From: Iris pallida
Taxonomy: Eukaryota > Streptophyta > Magnoliopsida > Asparagales > Iridaceae
Reading direction: 5' to 3'
Assembly (NCBI GenBank): GCA_029216955.1
Contig: JANAVB010023996.1
Coordinates: 12,998,269-13,062,268 of the forward strand
Length of the DNA stretch: 64,000 nt
This document shows positions 57,165 to 64,000 of the stretch, piece after piece (within the stretch, counting starts at the first letter, position 1; the number at the start of each line of letters is the position of its first letter). A program made the translations under genes and the position numbers. The notes under the pieces were generated by a model. That model worked only from the letters and a program-made list of their open reading frames with translations, was not told the DNA's origin and did no database searches.

Positions 57165-60100
57165 TATAATGCCCCAGTCCCAAAATACATAGGACTAGGT
57201 ACATATCCATGCCAGCTGTATACATACGAAGTATACTCCAATATATGGAACCCTTGTATGTATACATAAGCTGTAAAATGCAGTAGAACCATAATAACTA
57301 AATCTCATCCACTAGACAAATAAATGATATAAAAGCAACTTTGAATTATCATGTATACAATCGTTGGGCGGAGACAAAGTTCACTACCAACTATCTCAAA
57401 TAAAATGTACAAGAATTGATCGATAAAATAACGAGACGAACCAAGCGCAATCGTCTTCGAAAAGAATGGAGAAGATCACAGCCTTGGCTAGAACACCTGC
57501 AAAATCACAGAAGCACACACCTGAAGAGATAACCAGGTCCTCAGAGGGATGTAACAAGATACAGGAAGAACATGCCATATAAACTGAATATAAATGCACC
57601 ATAAAAATAAAGATAAAGTAAAAGCGTCCAAACTATAACACGGCTCAATATTCCATCATCGAAACAATAGGCTACCCCTACAACCAAACAAGGACAAGGG
57701 GTAACTTACTATTCCACGATGCGACATTTTCTATGCCATGATTTGGAACATAAAATTTGCTAAGGTTTCCTAACCTTTCTAGTAGGCAATTAGAAGACAT
57801 CTCGATGTATGGACAGGTGAAGGCTGACTCTCCCAGGATAATGTAACAAGTCTCAACACGTACACGTTAATACCAATACTATCAGCCGGCATAACTCGAG
57901 GCTAGCGGCCCACGTGACCCATCAGTCCACATCGCTCGAGACTAGTGACCCTCGCGACTGGACTACCGTAGTACGCATTTACTACAGCTTTTGGATTTGG
58001 GTAGCCCATACATTTAACTGTCTTCTTCCACCCAAGGTCCCTAACAGAATGTAGTTCACTAAAACTAGGTCCATATGCATACAAAAGACAAGAAGGAAAA
58101 ATAACTAAAACAAAATAAAAGTGAACAAATAGCAAGTACTGGATCCAACTGAGAACAAATAATAAAATATGCATTAAATAAATAAATAATGGTGCATCTA
58201 ATTATGAACAGTAAATAAGGCAAGGTATCTTGCCTGTGGGTGGTACGAGAAGCAGCAAAATCCAACAATCAGAATCATCAACATGAAAGTCAAAATCCAC
58301 AAGAAGCTCCGGATGCTGAAACAAATATCACGAACGAGTTTGGAATAAAAGATATGCCTAGGAAACGCCTGTCCAAAAGTCAAATTCTGGAACAGGGGCA
58401 AATTCGTAATTTTGGATCAAAATGATGTCCGCCGTTGGACCCGCTTTGCACCGAAATACGTGCCAGAATCTACGATCTTTAAAGTCGTCAAACTACATGT
58501 CTACGAATTTGTTTTGATGAGACGAACCCAACGGTATGTCCAATTTTGGATTCCGGTGGGCTGTGCACAAAATTGCCCGTTGAGTGGGATTGTGGGCCCG
58601 CCAAAATTGCATCCCGATCAACGGTCTCAGAATCGAACCAAACTTGGGTCATAAGACCAAAAAAATATTTTGACTCCAATGGCGCAAGTTTCGTCGCGAT
58701 TTGATGAGTGCGCACAAAATAATTGAGAAATTCCGAAAAGCCCGATACGCAAAAATTCGACGGATACGGACCAATTTCGTTGCGCACATGCAACCAATTT
58801 GAATTTCGTCAATTCTCGAACGTCCACAAATTCGATACGGACCTTTCAGTATTTTTGGTTCATGACGGGGTCGCCCGGTTTGTCGGGACGTACCTCGTAC
58901 CGGGGTTTTAAGGTTTATAAAAACTAATTTTTTTTAGATTTTTAAATTAATTAAAACTGAAATTTATTGCAGAATAAATAAATCTTTTTGAAGGTGATGA
59001 AAGAGGGTCATGTGGGCTATCTACATGAATTTACGGATCTACAATCGGATTAGAATTGAAGGAGAAATCGATTGGGAAAGTGGGATACCTAAAGTGGGAA
59101 TCTGTTGTTGTTGTCGATTGTTGTCGATGTTGTTTGCCGCCGTCGCAATGTGGACGATGCTGTCCCAATGCTGGCCGAGGGTTGCTCGTCAGTGAGGGAG
59201 GAGAGGATGGAGGAGAGAGGAGGAAGATGGTAGGGAGGATTGGTTTAGGGTTTAACAAAACCAAAACAAAAGAATTCAATTTAATAGGGTCGGCCACCCT
59301 TTAATCCGTAGCAACTTCTGTTGCTTTTCTTCTCTGCAGCGTGGGTGGTCGGGTGGGGCCGACCACCCACTTCCCCTCTTTTTTTTCCTTTTCTTATCTA
59401 AATCTATTTAACACCTATACATATCTATACATATATATGTATATATCCATAAAAATCTATTTAAATCCAAATAATAATTTAAATATTATCTAACTAAATA
59501 TTGAATATATATTTAAATATATCTACATGTACATATAAATTCAATTCACAATAATCCACTAAAAGTAATGACAATATTTAAATAGGAAAAACATGTTTAT
59601 TAAATCTCTACCAATTTGAAATAAAGTTTAATATTATCTAACTATATATATGATGCATCTAAAATATATTTTTACATATATACACAAATTTAAATTGCCA
59701 TAAAAGGCAACAATAATAATATCACATTAATATCAAATAATATCAACAATAATAAAATGTCTATTTAATTTTCACAAAATAAATTTAGTAATAATAAAAT
59801 AATAAAAATTGTTCCAACGTGTGAACTTTACCACACACCCTCATCCGGGTCCAGGAACATGTACAATATTGTAAAATATTATTTAATAATAAAATACCAT
59901 TAATTGTACAAATATTTAAATAATTAGAAATTATACATAAAATTCTAAAATAGTTTAGAAAATATTTCTAAGTACATAAAATATGTCTACATGGCCCCAT
60001 TTGGTCACACTACCTGCTTGCATGGGCTAAGATTGGTTCGGGCCCAATTCGGACTGGTTTGGACAACCCGGATCATCTAAAAATCAATATATAAAGTAAT

Positions 60101-60379
60101 ATCTAAATAAAATATTTTAAATGCATTATTTCACAACTCGGCCTGGTTTTCCTAGTTCGGACTGAACTATGGCTAGGCCTCCCACGACATGGCTAATATA
60201 CTAGTCAAAGCACACTACTAGATCTTTCGTGCCAAAATTCATGGTCGCCTTGTGTTCCAAAATTCAACAATGGCCAAGGTTATTTCTAATAAAATAAATA
60301 ATAAATATCATAAATTGTATAAAATAAATTGAAGTCTATTAAAATAATAAAAATAATTTTAAAAAATAGGGGTTTTACA
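57165..60379 (-). repeat. 5' LTR of the noncoding element
   Basis: Aligned end to end with 50617-53823. The inner terminus is TATAAT instead of TGTAAC, a decay of the CA end. Confidence 0.92.
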
Positions 60380-60626
60380 AAGAGAAAACTCGCCATCCAG
60401 CAATCCCGCTCGATCCTGCTCTCGGAGACACCGCAGAGCAACGTCCTCAAACTGTGCCGACTTGATCCTCTCCACCAAGTTTGACTGAATCTGCATGTCC
60501 CACATCTGCATCTGCACTACAGGCACGATCAACTCAATCCCCAGGCTCTCCAAATCAGCAAGCAAGTGACGGTCCATGGTCAAACACATGGCTGTCGGAT
60601 ACCTACTCAAGGCATCGGCCAACCAC
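60380..60626 (-). pseudogene. Element A RNase H end and RNase H-integrase linker
   Basis: Minus strand: ADALSRYPTAMCLTMDRHLLADLESLGIEL, VQMQMWDMQIQSNLVERIKSAQFEDVALRCLREQDRAGLLDGEFSL, near-identical to 23800-24040 of element B and without its TAG at MWGI. Cut at 60626 by the LTR of element D. Confidence 0.9.
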
Positions 60627-61105
60627 GTTAAGCCCCTATTTTTTAAATTTTATTTTAATTAGTGTTAATTAATTTTTAATGTCAATTTTAGCCTTAAAAT
60701 AATTATTTAGATTTTTAGGAATTTTTCAAGAATTTTTAATGATTTTTAAATGAGTCTTAAAATACAAAAATATTAATTTGTAATTTTCTAAATTGTTTTA
60801 ATAGGGTTTTGTAATTTTTAGAATTGTTTTTATATCATTATGTAATTATTAATTTGTTAATATATCAGTTTGCAAATTGTAAATTGATTATATTTTATTT
60901 ATGCAAATTATTAATTATACTTACCCACTGTTAGGACCTGTTTGTAATATCCTAAACTACCAGGGGCCTAAGTGTAAACCCTACCCCCTCCCCCCCCCCC
61001 CCCACGATCTCTCTCCTCTGGCTCACCCACCCCCGACGACCGCCACGTCGACGACGACCCGCATTTCCCGGCCGACCTAGCCCCGTTCGACCGACTCTAA
61101 GCCCC

Positions 61106-61112
61106 TATAAAT
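61106..61112 (+). promoter_or_regulatory. TATA box of LTR D
   Basis: CCCCTATAAATGG lies about 480 bp from the LTR start, in a C-rich promoter region (60970-61200). The predicted start is near 61137. Confidence 0.6.
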
Positions 61113-61340
61113 GGTCCCCTCACTCACCCCGACCCAACCCCCATCACCCCGACCACCATCGACGCCCCTAGCTCCGCCCTTCCCCCAAAAACTCTAACCG
61201 GAACCCTAACCCCGACGAACTCCCCCGTCCAGCCTCCCTAGTCGACGTCGTCGCCTTCGACGACCACCATTCGATGCGCCCGGCCAAGACGAACGCGTCG
61301 CCACCCGAGCGCCGCCGTCCCGACGCCTTCTCCGCCGTCC

Positions 61341-61374
61341 ATGACTCTCGAAACCCCCATCAACCGTCGGACAC
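61341..61374 (+). other. LTR D: ATG exon 1 of the putative micro-ORF
   Basis: ATG at 61341 opens MTLETPINRRT and runs to ACAC at 61374, followed by the consensus donor GTAAGT. The 34 nucleotides leave phase 1. An upstream ATG at 61272 is in another frame and meets a stop after the junction. Confidence 0.45.
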
Positions 61375-61734
61375 GTAAGTAACAGGACTCGAATCGTGTC
61401 GTGTGTGTCTCGTTTTCACGCACGAGACTCGCCAGGACACGACGAACCTAATGTTGTGCTTGGACACGCATTTTATAACTTGTACGTGTCGTACATAGCA
61501 CGGACACGTAGACTCTGTGTCCCAAACTGTCAGGACACAGAGTTGATTTTTCGGGTTATTATTATTTTTTTAACTAAAACAGAAATAAAATTAACAAAAA
61601 CCTAACCCTTAACACAACCCTCGGGCTGACCCCTTGGCCAGCCCGACCCGACTTAAGATTCTCCCCCTGCACGCACAGTGGGCCGAGTTCGAGCCACTGT
61701 GCTGTTTTCCTTTTTCTTTTTCTTTTTGTTTTAA

Positions 61735-61826
61735 TATATATATTTATATATATATGTATACATGTATTTGTATATATATATATATGTATTATTGTATATA
61801 CTATATTATGTATATATATGTATGCT

Positions 61827-61895
<69 letters not shown>

Positions 61896-61916
61896 ATTTT
61901 TTTTTTATTTTTTTTT

Positions 61917-61986
<70 letters not shown>

Positions 61987-62283
61987 TTCATTTTTAGTAC
62001 TTTATTATATTATGTATGTATATATATATATGTATTATGTACACATATGTATATATGTATATATTTTCTTGTGTATTTATATTATTATATATATACTATT
62101 ATATGTATATGTATACAATATTGTATATATATATATAAATATTTTATAGTTAAGTATTTTCTTATACATATATATATATATATGTAATTTTCAACATATA
62201 TATATATATCCATTATGTAAATATCCATATATTTATGTATATATATATTATGATATATGTTTTTTTTTTTTTTTTTTTTTTTT
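61735..62283. repeat. AT-rich microsatellite block and poly-T
   Basis: Long AT tracts at 61830-61892 and 61929-61985, shorter TATG/TATA tracts around them, and a poly-T run at about 62261-62283. A 171-codon ORF here is an artefact of the AT repeats. Confidence 0.95.
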
Positions 62284-63793
62284 CACTATACTTAGTGTAA
62301 GTTATTTTTCTATGTAAATATACTTATCATATTTTTATAATGTTACCTTATTAAAATATTAATATTTATTTTGCACTTTTTACCAATTTGTATTTTAGTG
62401 TATTTAAATTACTGCAACCATTTGGTGTCCAAGCCTAGCATGGGTTTTTGGGCCCAAATGTGTTTTCACACATTCAAGACCTGTACAAGTCATATTGGAC
62501 TTGATTCATGGCCTTGGGTCCTGTATTTGAACTTTGGTTCAAATTATATACATGGACAAAATACACAGATAATTAATTATTTAATTTTAATTATGTGCAA
62601 TGCTGTTTTTGGATTTCTAAAAATACTTAAAGTACTGTTAAAATTCTGGAAAAATAGTATTTAGATACTATGTTAATTTAGCTAATTTAGTATAATTTTT
62701 GTAGTATTTAATTTACTGATTTGCCACTAGTTTGGCATATGAAACCAAAACTCATTTTCTGTATACTTAGGAAAACTGATTTTTATAAAATACTTGTACT
62801 GGTTAATAAATTCCAGAAAAATTATAATAAATTTCTATGATTAACAAGGATCACTTTGGTACTTTACTTTGAGTAAAAATAAGCTTTTTGCCTATCTCAA
62901 AAATTGTTAAAACACAATGATCATTTGATTTATTTATTGATTAATTACGACTTATAACTTTTTGTGTTATTTTGAGTTTTAGCCGTATTAAACCTCACCC
63001 CTCACTAGTGTAAAGACCCTAGAAGGATAGTTAAAGTAGTGTGTCACCCCACATTGGTCTCCTATGCTAAAATCATCATTTTGGCTAGGTGCCCAGTCAC
63101 AAGTCGTGTTTCACCAATTAGTGTCCTAGTGTTTTAGCTTTGTGTAAAAGCTAAGTTTATGTATTTATTTCTACAATGACGAGTTACCGGACATCCATAG
63201 CACTTTTATCGCAGTTTGTTTTGCTTTACTTTGCTAGAGGCAAGTACTTTCTATAAACTTTACATACTGTTACATAAATGAATTGCTAATCCAACCATGT
63301 TAAATGCTGATCCTTGGGGTAGCAAGTTAAAATATCACATGTTGTACTTTCCATCACTACCATGCTTAGAACATTATTTATGTATCTCTCACATGATTAG
63401 AATATGGGTTACGGGAAAACTGTTAGTAGTGTACGTGATCATGCCCCCTTACTCGTACGTACGTACCGAGTAAGGTTGACATTTCATATGTATACCTTGT
63501 CGTAGGCGCACCAGCTGTATTTGTACGTATGTATATCTGTCGCTTGTTTTACTTGTACGGAAGTACATTTTATATACTTGTACCATAGTACATTTTACAC
63601 CTATTGACGATCACGTACCTGCTACAGTTTTAAATATTACATATACATTTGTCTCTATGACATATGTGTCCTTGCCATGATAGATTGTGTGATGCCATGT
63701 TTCCAGTTATTCCTCCTATGTTCATTTCTATGTTTCATATGCTAGTTTGTTAGATTCAGTACTTGCTCCCGTCCTGACAGGATAATATTGTAG

Positions 63794-63897
63794 GTGTCCT
63801 TACTGAGGAGGAGTTACTCTGCGACACATATTATGGAGTTACTGTCGAGGACCCGACCCTGCTTTACGAGGATGTTCCTGCGGAGAACCTCGCCTAG
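63794..63897 (+). other. LTR D: acidic exon 2 of the putative micro-ORF
   Basis: CTGAC at 63774-63778 and TATTGTAG ending at 63793 precede an open frame VLTEEELLCDTYYG, later YEDVPAENLA, ending TAG at 63897. Joined to 61341-61374 the frame is continuous (34 + 104 nt, 46 codons). The CDTYYG core parallels CVDTFYG in A, B and C. Confidence 0.5.
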
Positions 63898-64000
63898 TTG
63901 CCTTTTGTTTTTAGACTTTTGAGAGTAGTCATGTATTAGGCTACATATTTTGTAACTGGATATGTATCCAGTTTTACATTTCAGACTTGTACTTTGGATA

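Larger units (their letters stand above)
50617..60379 (-). mobile_element. Noncoding 9.8-kb LTR element (LARD-like)
   Basis: Exact target duplication AAGAG (50612-50616 and 60380-60384). LTRs of 3.2 kb flank a 3.3-kb interior with no gag or pol. Orientation is set by the gypsy 3' signature on the minus strand beside the left LTR (TTTTGAGGACAAAATTC, then AAGTTGGGTAGGA) and by a primer-binding site beside the right LTR. It is large and non-autonomous, as in LARDs, and relied on a gypsy partner. It sits between the RNase H end and integrase of element A, splitting GEFSL from the AEDVALRHGS stretch. Confidence 0.93.
14342..60626 (-). mobile_element. Element A: Tekay-like chromovirus, broken into pieces by later insertions
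   Basis: Pieces that join logically on the minus strand are 60626-60380 (RNase H end and linker), 50616-49812 (integrase), 31261-30553 (integrase end and chromodomain-like tail, 3' polypurine region), and the 3' LTR at 30552-29282 plus 16793-14342. Insertions between them are the noncoding element, the copia element and element B. The 5' part (gag, protease, RT, 5' LTR) lies beyond the LTR of element D. The LTR ends are TGTCAC...GTGACA, and the summed LTR length (about 3.72 kb) equals that of element B, its family member. The left flank is TTTCC at 14337-14341. The partner duplication is outside the window. Confidence 0.88.
60627..64000 (+). mobile_element. LTR of element D (Tekay-like), cut by the window end
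   Basis: The sequence switches from element A pol to CGTTAAGCCCCTATTTTTT, which resembles the U3 start of the noncoding element (TGTAAAACCCCTATTTTTT); the expected T of TG is C here. A TATA box is at 61106. The last 250 bp match the organisation of the end of LTR B (CTCCCGTCCTGAC, then an acceptor and acidic exon). The LTR end is not reached, so it is longer than 3.37 kb. The insertion is in + orientation. The partner LTR and interior are outside. 62284-63700 is A/T-rich LTR sequence with no recognised gene. Confidence 0.75.

Noticed and set aside
61634..62149. 171-codon ORF rich in Ile and Tyr
   Set aside because: Produced by AT microsatellites; no protein features.

Overview
This window is intergenic DNA from a flowering plant with a large, repeat-rich genome. 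It is almost entirely LTR retrotransposons inserted into one another. Every recognisable coding stretch belongs to a plant Ty3/gypsy or Ty1/copia element, or to a plant-mobile-domain (PMD) ORF associated with one. I see no ordinary host gene, rRNA gene, tRNA gene or CRISPR array. The species cannot be fixed from this sequence.

Layout. 1-2053: end of an LTR on the + strand. 2054-14341: old, 5'-truncated Tat-lineage gypsy element on the - strand (pol with RT, RNase H, a second RNase H and integrase), with a decayed PMD ORF on the opposite strand past the end of pol and a repeat field between them. A small element (7092-11166, TSD GTAGC) with 1872-bp LTRs and only 331 bp inside sits in its integrase. 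From 14342 a Tekay-like chromovirus, called A (- strand), runs in pieces to 60626. Element B (16794-29281, + strand), of A's own family, sits inside A's LTR. A copia element (31262-49811, TSD CATCT) sits in A's integrase, and a nearly intact Tekay-like gypsy, called G2 (32774-44618, TSD CTGCC), sits inside the copia. A 9.8-kb element with no recognisable coding content (50617-60379, TSD AAGAG) sits in A's pol. The LTR of another element, called D, begins at 60627 and leaves the window.

The nesting gives a relative order: Tat element first, then A, then B, copia, the noncoding element and D, with G2 after copia. A's coding sequence continues across each insertion point. Target-site duplications are exact for four insertions and differ at one base for B.

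Most interesting points: (1) LTRs of A and D hold what reads as a two-exon micro-ORF, with an ATG exon, a GT donor, a long intron, a CTGAC-type branch site and AG acceptor, and a conserved acidic exon in the same phase; B and C keep the exon but have TTG in place of ATG. (2) A and B share a phase-0 intron of about 95 bp in integrase that G2 lacks. (3) A primer-binding site matching what I recall as tRNA-Ile(AAU) occurs in three gypsy families. (4) G2 carries an intact 109-codon ORF between its primer-binding site and gag.
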